From NCBI GenBank assembly GCA_016124675.1, contig WGNG01000006.1:1-64000 (forward strand): a stretch of DNA of 64,000 nucleotides. The letters are read 5' to 3'. The position numbers were made by a program, and so were the translations under genes. This DNA is from Alphaproteobacteria bacterium. GTDB lineage: Bacteria > Pseudomonadota > Alphaproteobacteria > Caulobacterales > Maricaulaceae. Below, one piece after another: positions 55,144-63,238 of this stretch (positions within the stretch are counted from its first letter, which is position 1; every line of letters begins with the position of its first letter). Under the pieces are notes generated by a model that was not told where the DNA came from, ran no database searches, and saw only the letters and a list, made by a program, of their open reading frames with translations.

Positions 55144-55677
55144 ATGCCCGGCTTCGCCAACACCCTTGCCTGCGTTCTGGCCGTCGCCCTCGCCGCCGCC
55201 GCCGCAGCGCCCGCCACCGCCCACACGACCGATTTCGAGCCCTGGCGCGGGCCCGGCGAGGCGGCGGTCAACGCCCGGCTCGCCTCGCTGGCGCAAGAAT
55301 GCCGAGCCGATATGAACCGCGCGCTCGTCTACGACCCGCAGGACATGATCGTTGCCGCCGACTTCAATCTCGACGGCATCGTGGATCCGGTTCTGGACCA
55401 GTCGAAAGTCTATTGCGGCGACTCGCTGGCGCTCTGGTCCGGCACGGGCGGATCGCCAGTGCGGATTTTCGTGTCCGACGGCGAGGGCGGCTGGAGCGAG
55501 CACACCACGGGCGGTTTCGCCGGCCGGGTCGAACTGATCGGCCATGTCCCGGTCTGGCTCTCCCTGGTGCACGGCTCGGCCTGCGACGGTTATGGCGCGC
55601 TGCCCTGCGCTGAAGTGCTCATCTGGGGCGACGGGGCGTTCCGGTCCGTCGCGGACGGCAAGCGGAGCGAGCCGTGA
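55144..55677 (+). CDS. Exported protein with a VCBS/FG-GAP-like segment (177 aa)
   Basis: Signal peptide (about 1-27, ending ATAHT). The mature part holds IVAADFNLDGIVDPVLD (about 69-85), the calcium-loop-like D-x-N-x-D-G motif of FG-GAP/VCBS proteins, and four Cys, including a pair in SACDGYGALPCAE. Good ribosome-binding site (GAGGAG). It is the only member of this run without Sel1-like or FGF-type modules, but it shares the leader palindrome and export signal. Confidence 0.65.
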   Translation: MPGFANTLACVLAVALAAAAAAPATAHTTDFEPWRGPGEAAVNARLASLAQECRADMNRALVYDPQDMIVAADFNLDGIVDPVLDQSKVYCGDSLALWSGTGGSPVRIFVSDGEGGWSEHTTGGFAGRVELIGHVPVWLSLVHGSACDGYGALPCAEVLIWGDGAFRSVADGKRSEP

Positions 55678-55681
55678 GCAT

Positions 55682-55695
55682 GCCCTGTTCGGGGG
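55682..55695. repeat. Palindrome variant GCCCTGTTCGGGGG (copy 5)
   Basis: Two differences from the consensus. It begins 5 bases after the stop at 55677, is followed by ATGGCGG like several other copies, and lies 76 bp before the ATG at 55771. Confidence 0.65.
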
Positions 55696-55770
55696 ATGGC
55701 GGGGGCGAAATCCAAAAGGCACGGTGGACCGTGCGGACTGAAGTCCATCGAACCGCAGGAGGCATGGCTC

Positions 55771-56613
55771 ATGAAACTTTCGCTCATCATCGCTGCAGCC
55801 ATGGTCGCAGGACTGCTCGCCAGCGCGCCGGGCACAGCCGCGACGCCGCAATCGGCCCGGGACGCGGATGAGGCGGGCATTGCGGCCCATAATGCAGGCG
55901 ATTTCACGGCCGCCCGCGGACACTTCCAACGCGCATGCGACGGCGAAAACCCGAACGGCTGCAGAAATCTGGGAGCCATGCTCGCCAATGGCCGGGGCGG
56001 CCCCGCTGATCCGGCAGGCGCGCGCGACGCCTATCGCCGGTCGTGTGGTGGCGATGACGCTGCAGGGTGCGTCTTCTGGGGTCAGATGCTCGACCAGGGC
56101 CAAGGCGGAGCGGTCGATCTCGTCAGCGCGAGAGCCGCCTACGCGCGCGCCTGCGAGCTCTCCCACCCGATGGGCTGTTACAATTTCGCAAGCATGCTGC
56201 GAAACGGCGAAGGCGGCCCCCAGGATCGCGCACTCGAACGCGACGCTTTTCGCAGAGCCTGTGACGGCGATATCGCCCAGGGCTGCGCGAATTACGCCGG
56301 CATGCTGGCAAGCGGGGCCGGCGGGGCGCAAGACCGGGTCACCGCGCGCAGCGCCTTTCAACGCGCGTGCGCGCTGAACGATCAGGCAAGCTGCGTCCAG
56401 CTTGGACTGATGATGCTTCTGGGCTTTGGCGGGGCCGCCGATATTGCGGGCGGGTCGGCCACGCTTCGCGCCGCCTGCACCGCGAACTTTGCGCGCGCCT
56501 GCCTGACCCTGTCACAAGTCTTCACCGATCCCGCATACGGAACGCCTGATCCTTCCGCCGCGCAGGCCCTGCGCGCGCGTGCGTGCTCGCTCGGCGAGCA
56601 GAGCGCTTGCTAG
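55771..56613 (+). CDS. Exported Hcp-type Sel1-like repeat protein, 7 units (280 aa)
   Basis: Signal peptide (about 1-23, ending GTAATP). Seven clean 36-residue units, each C-x7-C-x27: pairs CDGENPNGC, CGGDDAAGC, CELSHPMGC, CDGDIAQGC, CALNDQASC, CTANFARAC and CSLGEQSAC. Loops carry the Sel1 signature G-x-G-G-x-x-D (GRGGPADP; GQGGAVDL; GEGGPQDR; GAGGAQDR). This is the most regular member of the family and a good reference for the others. The ATG at 55771 has AGGAGG upstream; an ATG seven bases earlier is out of frame. Confidence 0.87.
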   Translation: MKLSLIIAAAMVAGLLASAPGTAATPQSARDADEAGIAAHNAGDFTAARGHFQRACDGENPNGCRNLGAMLANGRGGPADPAGARDAYRRSCGGDDAAGCVFWGQMLDQGQGGAVDLVSARAAYARACELSHPMGCYNFASMLRNGEGGPQDRALERDAFRRACDGDIAQGCANYAGMLASGAGGAQDRVTARSAFQRACALNDQASCVQLGLMMLLGFGGAADIAGGSATLRAACTANFARACLTLSQVFTDPAYGTPDPSAAQALRARACSLGEQSAC

Positions 56614-56657
56614 CGGCGCTCCAACACTGCGTCGCCTTCTCCGGGGACGCTTCACCG

Positions 56658-57902
56658 ATGCTGAAATCCGATCAGAACCAAGCCGGCATCACCGCCCGTG
56701 CGCCTGTGATCGCCACGCTCGCCGCCTTCATGCTGGCGCTGAGCGCTGCGGCGGCGTCCGCAGCTCAGACGAGCGACGATGCGACCGGGCAGGACAGGCT
56801 TTATGAAGAAGTCATGGCGCTAAGATCGAGCGGCAACCTGGCTGAGGCCCGCGAACTGCTGACGCAGGCTTGCGAACTCGGGGATGATCTGTGGGCCTGC
56901 ACCCAAGCCGCCCCCATGTAGTCGCTTGGAGAGGGCGGGCGGGCGGACCCGGCCATCGCCAAACACCAGTACGATGGCATCTGCGCGCTTGGTAACAGGG
57001 CCGGTTGCCTGGCGGCCGAGCTGACCCAAACCCATCGCTCCGCCTCACCGTCCGCCATAGCTGCCGCCATCGGCCAGGGCCTCTACGCCGAAGGTCAACG
57101 GCTCACCGACCAAGAGGATACTGAGGGCCTGAACTTCCTTGGACTGGCCTGCAAACTGAACCATGCGCCAGCGTGCTTGGTGTATGGCCGCAGCCTCCCC
57201 CCGATCTCGGTCTTTGACTCCGAGGGCTTCGAGGCCGCATGCCGGGGCGCCATAATCTGCACGGTCCAGCCCTCTCAATTTTATTCCGTACGGAGCGACC
57301 CGGATGCTGGCTGGGCGTTTACACGCGCCTGCGACCTCGGCTCTGGCGAGGCCTGCCTTGAACTTGGCGATGCCCTGAACCCCACAGGCCTGTTCGGCGC
57401 CCCGTCCACGCCGGAGAACTGGCGCGGCGCGATCTCGGCCTTTCAGCGCGCCTGCGACGAGCATCAGCTGGCGGATGGCTGCGAGCGCTATCGCCGCCTG
57501 ATGGAGAACCGGCGCAATCCCGAGACGGCGGCTGTCCTTGCCTATCGCGAAACCCGCTGCGCCGAAGGCGACCAGCCATCGTGCGAGATCGTGGCGGCGG
57601 CACAAAACAGTACGAGTTCCGCTGCACAGGGCGCCCCCACCCTCGCCCCGCTGGACTGCGCCGCGGCGCTCTATCTGGTCTCCACCGACGGCCCCGAGCA
57701 CGTCGCGCGCGCCACCGCCGAGGCCCGCGCCGCCGTGCAGGCCCATATTGCGGTCCATGGCGGCGATCAGCTGCAGCTAGAAAACCAGGTCGTCGCGGCG
57801 GCGCGGACCCGTCTGCAGGCCCTTCAGTCCGGCGCCCAGACGCCCGACGCCGTGCGCCGGGACGTCCAGGCCTGCCGCCGCCAGTTCGGCTTCCAGCCCT
57901 GA
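56658..57902 (+). pseudogene. Exported Sel1/TPENW/FGF-domain protein with an in-frame TAG (414 codons)
   Basis: Signal peptide (about 9-37), then a Sel1-like start (ELLTQACELGDDLWACTQ). A single TAG at 56919-56921 (codon 88) interrupts it, and the same frame then runs without another stop to 57902: SLGEGGRADPAIAK directly continues the Sel1 pattern. Downstream come further Cys units, the module APSTPENWRGAISAFQRACDEH and a C-terminal domain from LDCAAALYL to ACRRQFGFQP. The closest paralog is at 59043. Options are a recent nonsense mutation, stop readthrough, or re-initiation downstream; no good start lies just after the TAG. Confidence 0.75.
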
Positions 57903-57907
57903 AGCCT

Positions 57908-57921
57908 CCCCTGTTCAGGGG
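57908..57921. repeat. 14-bp palindrome CCCCTGTTCAGGGG (copy 6)
   Basis: Begins 5 bases after the stop at 57902, followed by ATGGCGGCG; 71 bp before the ATG at 57993. Confidence 0.8.
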
Positions 57922-57992
57922 ATGGCGGCGCGGGCGATAGAGCCTTGATATGTCTCACGCAGCGCCGGTCCGCGCCGGTTTACAGGAGCGCC

Positions 57993-58781
57993 ATGATGAG
58001 CCTGAAATCCGTGATATCCCCGATCCTCGCCGCCGCCGTGCTGGCGCTCGGGCCCGCAACGCCCTCCAAGGCTACAGCCGACGAGGCCGGGCCGAGCCTT
58101 GGGAGCTGCGCCGCGCTTTACTACGCGGTCAATCATGAGCGCAGGGCGACCCCGGGGATTCCCTCACCCGCCGAGATCCTCGGCATGGACAATATTGACT
58201 GGCTCGGCGCCGACATGTTCGGCGGGTCGTTCTGGGTGTTCAGCAACGCCACCGTGATTGACTGGGACCAGCGCTACCGGGCGCTGGAAGCACGCTCGGG
58301 ACAGTCGGATGTCGCGTTCATGCTCCAGGTGATGTCCATCCAGGGCGGGCCGCTGGAGACCATGCCGCGCAATGCCGATCCCGCCTTCCCGCTCGCCGAG
58401 CAGGCTCCGCTCTCCTTCAGCGCGACCCTGCCGTCGCGCGAGGATACGCCGCCCTATGGACGCCGGCTCGCCCGGTGCGATGAGGCCTTCGGCTTCGCCC
58501 CGAGCTTCTGGTTCGGCACGCCCGAGCCCCTTGCCTGTGCTGCGGCGCTATACTTGGCCTCGACCGACGGCCCCGAATATGCAGCGCGCGCCATCGCCGA
58601 AGCCCGCAACGCCGTGCAGGCCCATATCGCCGCCCATGGAGGCGATCAGCTTGAACTGGAGAACCGTGTCGTGGCTCAGGCCCAGGCCCGGCTCCTGCGA
58701 CTCCAGAGCGGGACCGAACCGGTGGATGGGGCGCGGTTTGACATCCAGATCTGCCGCCGGGAGTTCGGGGTCCAGCCTTGA
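57993..58781 (+). CDS. Exported protein with two FGF-type helical domains (262 aa)
   Basis: Signal peptide (about 1-30, ending SKATA). Two copies of the same module follow: the first from GSCAALYYAV (about 37) to RCDEAFGFAP (about 165), and the second from LACAAALYLASTDGPEY (about 180) to ICRREFGVQP at the C-terminus. Each has one Cys near its start and one before the FGF motif, suggesting an internal disulfide. The second copy is very close to the C-terminal domain of the broken gene at 56658. It has no Sel1-like units. Two adjacent ATGs (57993 and 57996) follow AGGAG. Confidence 0.75.
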   Translation: MMSLKSVISPILAAAVLALGPATPSKATADEAGPSLGSCAALYYAVNHERRATPGIPSPAEILGMDNIDWLGADMFGGSFWVFSNATVIDWDQRYRALEARSGQSDVAFMLQVMSIQGGPLETMPRNADPAFPLAEQAPLSFSATLPSREDTPPYGRRLARCDEAFGFAPSFWFGTPEPLACAAALYLASTDGPEYAARAIAEARNAVQAHIAAHGGDQLELENRVVAQAQARLLRLQSGTEPVDGARFDIQICRREFGVQP

Positions 58782-58787
58782 GCATCT

Positions 58788-58801
58788 CCCCTGTTCGGGG
58801 G
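58788..58801. repeat. Palindrome variant CCCCTGTTCGGGGG (copy 7)
   Basis: One base off the consensus. It begins 6 bases after the stop at 58781, followed by ATGGCGGCGG. A second copy at 58951 is nearer to the next gene. Confidence 0.7.
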
Positions 58802-58950
58802 ATGGCGGCGGCGGGTCCAAGGCGCGAGCGTGGCGTCAGATTGCGGCGCTGGCGCCGCGCCCGGCCTAGAGTGCCCGCATGAGGCCGGTCGCCTGCCCTT
58901 TTGCCGGCGTTCATTCGCCGGCGGCGGATTGGATGGGTCACGCCTCGCCT

Positions 58951-58964
58951 ACCCTGTTCAGGGG
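58951..58964. repeat. Palindrome variant ACCCTGTTCAGGGG (copy 8)
   Basis: One base off the consensus. 78 bp before the ATG at 59043, followed by ATATAGCG. The 150 bp between copies 7 and 8 contain no gene that I can see. Confidence 0.75.
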
Positions 58965-59042
58965 ATATAGCGCCTGATCCGGCTCTGCGAAGCTGACTCC
59001 CGCGTCGATTGTCCATGCTGCCTTCTTCAGGAGCTGCCACCC

Positions 59043-60467
59043 ATGCCCACACCCACCGAAAACCGCGCCCGGCCCGCCGTCTTGGCGCATTGTTTCGCTC
59101 TGCTCGCTAGCGTTGTCCTGGCGTCGGCGCTCGCCGCGCCGGTTCACGCGCAAACCGATGAAGAGCGTGTCTCCGAGGCCTGGGCCGAGGGTCTGCGCTG
59201 GCAGGCGGATGCCAGGCCGCAGCAAGATTCGTCCGGCCGGCCCCAGTGTTCCCTGTTTCTGTCGGACCGCGGGGCGAACGGGGTCCTCGTGATCGTCGAT
59301 GAAGGCTGGCGCGAACACCCTGAACGGCAGGTCGTCTCGATCATCAGTCCGCAGATCGCCGGCCTTGCTGCGCCGGTGAGCGGATCAGTCGGTTCAGACT
59401 TCCCACGCGTGCCGGTGGCGGAATTCCGTCTGCGTACAACGAACAATCTGTCCGCCGCCACCGCTATCTTGAGCGACACGGACTTTGACACGCTGATGAA
59501 CGCTTTCGTCTTCGGCGACATGCTGACGGTGGAGCTTGGGGGCCTCACCCTTACCTATCATCTCAACAGCGCGGCCGGTTCGGCGTCTGCGCTGATGGAG
59601 TGCCGGAGAACCCTGTTTGTCTCCGCCGCGACGGCCGGCGCGCAAACCGACGAAGAGCGTGTGGCTCGGGCCGAAGCGCTTCTTGCGGAGGCCGAGGGGC
59701 TCGAGCGCCAGTCCGCTGAACAGACGGACAACAAAAGCGCGGCGATCCGCCTGGCAACCCCGGCCTGCGATCGAAACCATGCGCCGGCCTGTGTCACTTT
59801 GGGCAGGGCGCACCTGGTTGGCGCGGGGTCGGCCATGTTTGGCGGCGTCCAAGTCCCAGAAGCCGTCGCCGCCTTCACCCGCGCCTGCGATCTCGGCTCA
59901 GGCGAGGGCTGCTTTGAACTGGGCGATTACCACGATCCCACGGGCCTGTTCGGCAATACCAATACTCTGGAGAACTGGCGCGGCGCAGCCTCGGGCTTCC
60001 GGCGCGCCTGCGAAGACCATCAAATGGCTGAAGGCTGCGAGCGCTATCGCCGCGTGATGGAGGCGTCAAGCAATAGAGATACAGCCGCGGTCCTCGCCTA
60101 TCGTCAGGCCCGCTGCGCAGACGGCGATCAGCCCTCGTGCGAGATCGCGGACGTCGAAGGTATTCGGTTCAGCGCAGCCAGACAGATCGGCACGCAACGC
60201 CCCGCCATGGATTGCGCGGCGGCCCTGGGCACGGTGGTCCTGATCAATCCTCAAGAGAGCAGTACAGCCCGTGGATATGTGAGGACCCTGATCAATGCCC
60301 ACATCAACGCGAATAGCGCCGATTTTCAGGTGCCCGCCTACCAGGTGCTTGAAAACCAGGCGGCCGGAGCGGCGCGACAACGCCTGCAAGCCGTCCAATC
60401 CGGCCAGGAGACGATTGAGGCCATCAACCAGGACATCGCCGCCTGCATCGAAACCTTCGGGCTTTAG
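59043..60467 (+). CDS. Exported mosaic Sel1/TPENW-like/FGF-domain protein (474 aa)
   Basis: Signal peptide (about 1-36, ending VHAQ). An N-terminal beta-rich domain (about 37-195) has Cys in PQCSLFLSD and MECRRTLF. Sel1-like units (about 205-370) follow, with CDRNHAPAC, CDLGSGEGC, CEDHQMAEGC and CADGDQPSC and the module TLENWRGAASGFRRAC. The C-terminal FGF-type domain runs from MDCAAALG to CIETFGL. The DEERV segment occurs twice (at the start of the mature protein and again near 203, each after an Ala-Gln), as if a second exported protein had been fused on. Closest paralog: the TAG-interrupted gene at 56658. Confidence 0.78.
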   Translation: MPTPTENRARPAVLAHCFALLASVVLASALAAPVHAQTDEERVSEAWAEGLRWQADARPQQDSSGRPQCSLFLSDRGANGVLVIVDEGWREHPERQVVSIISPQIAGLAAPVSGSVGSDFPRVPVAEFRLRTTNNLSAATAILSDTDFDTLMNAFVFGDMLTVELGGLTLTYHLNSAAGSASALMECRRTLFVSAATAGAQTDEERVARAEALLAEAEGLERQSAEQTDNKSAAIRLATPACDRNHAPACVTLGRAHLVGAGSAMFGGVQVPEAVAAFTRACDLGSGEGCFELGDYHDPTGLFGNTNTLENWRGAASGFRRACEDHQMAEGCERYRRVMEASSNRDTAAVLAYRQARCADGDQPSCEIADVEGIRFSAARQIGTQRPAMDCAAALGTVVLINPQESSTARGYVRTLINAHINANSADFQVPAYQVLENQAAGAARQRLQAVQSGQETIEAINQDIAACIETFGL

Positions 60468-60550
60468 GCTCAATTCCGCCCCGAGCTGCAGATACCAAGA
60501 TGAGCCGGTTCGGCAAGCCCGCAAACGCCACAGGGGTAGCGCGCGCCCAT

Positions 60551-60564
60551 ACCCTGTTCAGGGG
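60551..60564. repeat. Palindrome variant ACCCTGTTCAGGGG (copy 9)
   Basis: One base off the consensus, followed by ATGGCGGAGG; 106 bp before the ATG at 60671, the longest spacing of the set. Confidence 0.75.
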
Positions 60565-60670
60565 ATGGCGGAGGGGTTTGGGAGGGCGAAATCATGGCGG
60601 TTGGAGGTGGCGGATCGCCGTCGCGGCGTCGCCGTAACAACTCTTCCGGCGCCCTGAAGGAGCTGATGCT

Positions 60671-61291
60671 ATGTTGAAAATCCTTCTCGAGCAGATCGCA
60701 GCGCGCGCCGGCGCCCTCGCCGCAGCGTTGTCGGCGGGCGTGCTCATCGCCGCGCCAGCATTCAGCCAGGATGCCGAAGTGCTTTTCGCGCAGGGTGAGC
60801 GGTTGTTAGCCGAGGCGAATGAGTTGTCTTCGGCCCGCTCGGACGCCGACAAAGCGCGACGGGATCAGCTTCGCGGTGAAGCCCAGACAGTGTTGCGACA
60901 AGCCTGCGAGCTTGAGCATATCGAAGCGTGCAAATCCTACGGCCGCAGCCTGGGCGTCGCCTCCTTTTTTGATGAAGACGTCTATCCTGAGAGGCTCTGG
61001 GCTTTAGGCCGCGCCTGTGAACGGGATGATGGCGAAGGGTGCCTGATGCTCGGGCGGGCGCAGGCACCGATCGGCATGTTCGGGGCGCCGAAAACGCCGG
61101 AGAACTGGGCCGGCGCGACGGCGGCGCTTACGCGCGCCTGTGATGGGCACGAGATCGCTGAAGCCTGCGCCCGGCTCAGCCAGGTGCTTGGCGCAGGCGA
61201 CAATCCGAACCGCGATTCTCAAGGGTCGCTCGCCTATCGCACCCGCGCGTGCGCGCTCGGCTATCTCGGCACTGTGGTCCAATGTCAGTGA
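60671..61291 (+). CDS. Exported Sel1-like protein with the TPENW module (206 aa)
   Basis: Signal peptide (about 1-33, ending APAFSQ). The mature part starts DAEVLFAQGERLLAEANEL, then Cys pairs CELEHIEAC, CERDDGEGC, CDGHEIAEAC and CALGYLGTVVQC, with the signature PIGMFGAPKTPENWAGA (about 136-152). Ribosome-binding site GAAGGAG. Its stop overlaps the next ATG by one base (TGATG), so the broken paralog that follows would have been translated with it. Confidence 0.8.
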   Translation: MLKILLEQIAARAGALAAALSAGVLIAAPAFSQDAEVLFAQGERLLAEANELSSARSDADKARRDQLRGEAQTVLRQACELEHIEACKSYGRSLGVASFFDEDVYPERLWALGRACERDDGEGCLMLGRAQAPIGMFGAPKTPENWAGATAALTRACDGHEIAEACARLSQVLGAGDNPNRDSQGSLAYRTRACALGYLGTVVQCQ

Positions 61292-61863
61292 TGCCTGTCG
61301 CCGGTTTGACCCGGATCAAGCCGCAAGACGCTGTTCTCGTCGCCGCGTTCGCCGGCGTTCTCGTCGCGGTCCCAGCACGCGCCCAGGACGCCGAGGCGTT
61401 CTTTTCCAGAGGCCAGCTCCTTCTCGAAACCGGCTTTCAGGACAGCGGGCGCGCCGCTCTGCGCAGAGCGTGTGAGCTTGATCACGCACAGGCATGAAAG
61501 GCCTTCGGCGATGACCTGATCACGGAGGCTGTCTTCTCGCCCGATCCTGACTTCCTGCAGGAGCGCGAATGGGCCTATGGCCGCGCCTGCGACCTTGGCG
61601 ATGGCGAGGGGTGTCTCCAACTTGGCGAGGCGCACGCGCCGATCGGCCTGCTTGGGGGCCAGCCCACGCCGGAGAACTGGGCGAAGGGCGAGGCGGCGCT
61701 GCGGCGCGCCTGCGATGAGCACGAGATCGCCGAGGCGTGCGACCTGCTTGGACAGGTGCTCCTTCAACCTGAAAACCCACACCAGGATGGTCCCGCTGGC
61801 GGATCCTATCGCCAGCGCGCCTGTGAGCTGGGCCGTGAGAGCGCCTGCCGCGACACCCCCTGA
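61291..61863 (+). pseudogene. Exported Sel1/TPENW protein with TGA at a conserved Cys codon (190 codons)
   Basis: Signal peptide (about 1-30, ending VPARAQ), then DAEAFFSRGQLLLE and RRACELDHAQA, followed by TGA at 61495-61497. The frame continues without another stop to 61863: KAFGDDLITEAVF, then ACDLGDGEGC, PIGLLGGQPTPENWAKG, ACDEHEIAEAC and ACELGRESAC. Aligning with the paralogs at 60671 (CELEHIEACKSYG) and 63239 (CELDHIEACKVYG) puts the TGA exactly on the second Cys (TGC to TGA, one base). The simplest reading is a nonsense mutation; selenocysteine insertion is the alternative. TGATG overlap with the upstream gene; an ATG at 61282 is possible. Confidence 0.75.
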
Positions 61864-61870
61864 ACAGGGG
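61857..61870. repeat. 14-bp palindrome CCCCTGAACAGGGG (copy 10)
   Basis: Contains the stop codon of the preceding frame (TGA at 61861). Followed by ATGGCGGG; 85 bp before the ATG at 61956. Confidence 0.8.
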
Positions 61871-61955
61871 ATGGCGGGAGCGCTTGAAGCGCGGGAGCTT
61901 AGCCATTGGCGCCGGCCCGTCGCTGCGGGCGTCTGATTGATGAAGGAGATACGGG

Positions 61956-63155
61956 ATGTCACGGACACTGTTTAGCCGGACCACGGCGCTCGCAGGTCTT
62001 GCCGCCGCCGGATTGACTTTTGGTCTCGCCGCCGGAACGGCCTCCGCCCAGTCCATTTCGGTCGGACAGTCAATCAATGGCGAACTGACAGGTTCGGACC
62101 CCCGGCTCAGCGATGGCAGCCACTTTGACTGCTACAATCTCCAGACCCGCACCGGCGAACGACTGCAGATCGACCAGACCTCCGGCCTGTTCGATAGCTT
62201 CCTGATGGTCAGGCGCGGTGGATGCAGCATTCCGGGCGATCTCATCGCCCATGACGACGACGGCGGCCCCGGCCTCGATTCCCGCTTGGTCCTGCAGGGA
62301 GACGGTTCTGTCTGGGCCATCATCGCGAACAGCGTCGCGGCCAACGCGACCGGCGCCTATCAGCTGCAGGTGACCGCCGCCGGATCCGGGCAGACACAGG
62401 GTGCGGCGACACCACGCACCGCCTACACCTCCATAGCCGCAGGCCAGTCGGTCAACGGCGAACTGACAGGTTCGGACCCACGGCTCAGCGATGGCAGCCA
62501 CTTTGACTGCTACAATCTCCAGACCCGCGCCGGTGAGGCCCTGCAAATCGACCAGACCTCCGGCCTGTTCGATAGCTATCTGATCGTCAGGCAAGGCGGA
62601 TGCGATAATCCGGGCGCCGTGATCGCCGAAGATGATGACGGGGGCGGCGCCCTGAATTCGCGCATCGTGCAGCAGGGCGACGGCGCCCTGTGGGCCGTCA
62701 TTGTCAACAGCCTCTCGGCGAACGAGACGGGCCCCTATCAGCTGCGCGTGTCCGCTGCAGGGTCCGGGCAGGCGCAGTCCATCCCGGCGCAGACTGCCGC
62801 CGCCGCGCAGCTGCCGCGCGTGGAAACCGAATGGGGCACTCAGCCCGAAGTCTGTCATGCAGCCTACACAGCCATTGTGCAGCTGCGCGCCGCCGGAACC
62901 GCGCCTGAGGAATACGGAAATTTGCGGGGGATGGACTACGCCGCACGGGCGTCCCGCACAGGGGCCGGGCTCACCTCCGACAATCGTCAATTGGCGGAGA
63001 CTTATACGATGAACTTTCGGATGATGGCCCTCGTCGGCGCGCTCGGCTTCGCGCCAAACGGGACGCCGAACGGTCATCGCCCATTGGCTGAATACCTGAC
63101 AGTCCTGGGCAATTGCGACCGCGCCAACGGTTTCGCGCCAGTCACCGCCTACTGA
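61956..63155 (+). CDS. Exported protein with tandem PPC-like domains and an FGF-type domain (399 aa)
   Basis: Signal peptide (about 1-31, ending GTASAQ). Two PPC-like beta domains (about 33-145 and 159-272) share VNGELTGSDPRLSDGSHFDC and the order LQIDQTSGLFDS, then HDDDGG or EDDDGG, then GAYQL or GPYQL. Such domains often flank secreted peptidases. The C-terminal region (about 300-399) runs from EVCHAAYTAIV to CDRANGFAPV, the Cys-bracketed FGF-type layout of the neighbours. The two beta domains are nearly identical at the DNA level over 72 bases, so the duplication is recent. Ribosome-binding site GAAGGAG. Confidence 0.78.
   Translation: MSRTLFSRTTALAGLAAAGLTFGLAAGTASAQSISVGQSINGELTGSDPRLSDGSHFDCYNLQTRTGERLQIDQTSGLFDSFLMVRRGGCSIPGDLIAHDDDGGPGLDSRLVLQGDGSVWAIIANSVAANATGAYQLQVTAAGSGQTQGAATPRTAYTSIAAGQSVNGELTGSDPRLSDGSHFDCYNLQTRAGEALQIDQTSGLFDSYLIVRQGGCDNPGAVIAEDDDGGGALNSRIVQQGDGALWAVIVNSLSANETGPYQLRVSAAGSGQAQSIPAQTAAAAQLPRVETEWGTQPEVCHAAYTAIVQLRAAGTAPEEYGNLRGMDYAARASRTGAGLTSDNRQLAETYTMNFRMMALVGALGFAPNGTPNGHRPLAEYLTVLGNCDRANGFAPVTAY
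62079..62150 (+). repeat. 72-bp intragenic direct repeat, copy 1
   Basis: Encodes the GELTGSDPRLSDGSHFDC segment of the first PPC-like domain; matches 62457-62528 at 71 of 72 bases. The offset is 378 bases (126 codons). Confidence 0.85.
62457..62528 (+). repeat. 72-bp intragenic direct repeat, copy 2
   Basis: Second copy, within the second PPC-like domain; a single C-to-A difference from 62079-62150. Confidence 0.85.
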
Positions 63156-63238
63156 CCTGAAGCGCCGCTGTTCTCACGCCCGACACCCTTGTAATGAAAA
63201 AGGCGGCGTGTCCGGCCCCGTAGTCTGGAGACCCAGCT

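Noticed and set aside
54496-56361. Open frame of 621 codons on the minus strand
   Set aside because: It crosses three plus-strand genes and two palindromes and has no recognisable domain, so it is a shadow.
57902-57921. Palindromes considered as plain intrinsic terminators
   Set aside because: Most lack a T-run after the stem, the loop is only 2-4 bases, and their distance to the next start codon is more regular than expected; kept as a repeat of unknown role.
53227-61870. Repeated palindromes considered as a CRISPR array
   Set aside because: Copies are 14 bp, irregularly spaced by 0.15-6 kb, and separated by genes; no spacers and no cas genes.
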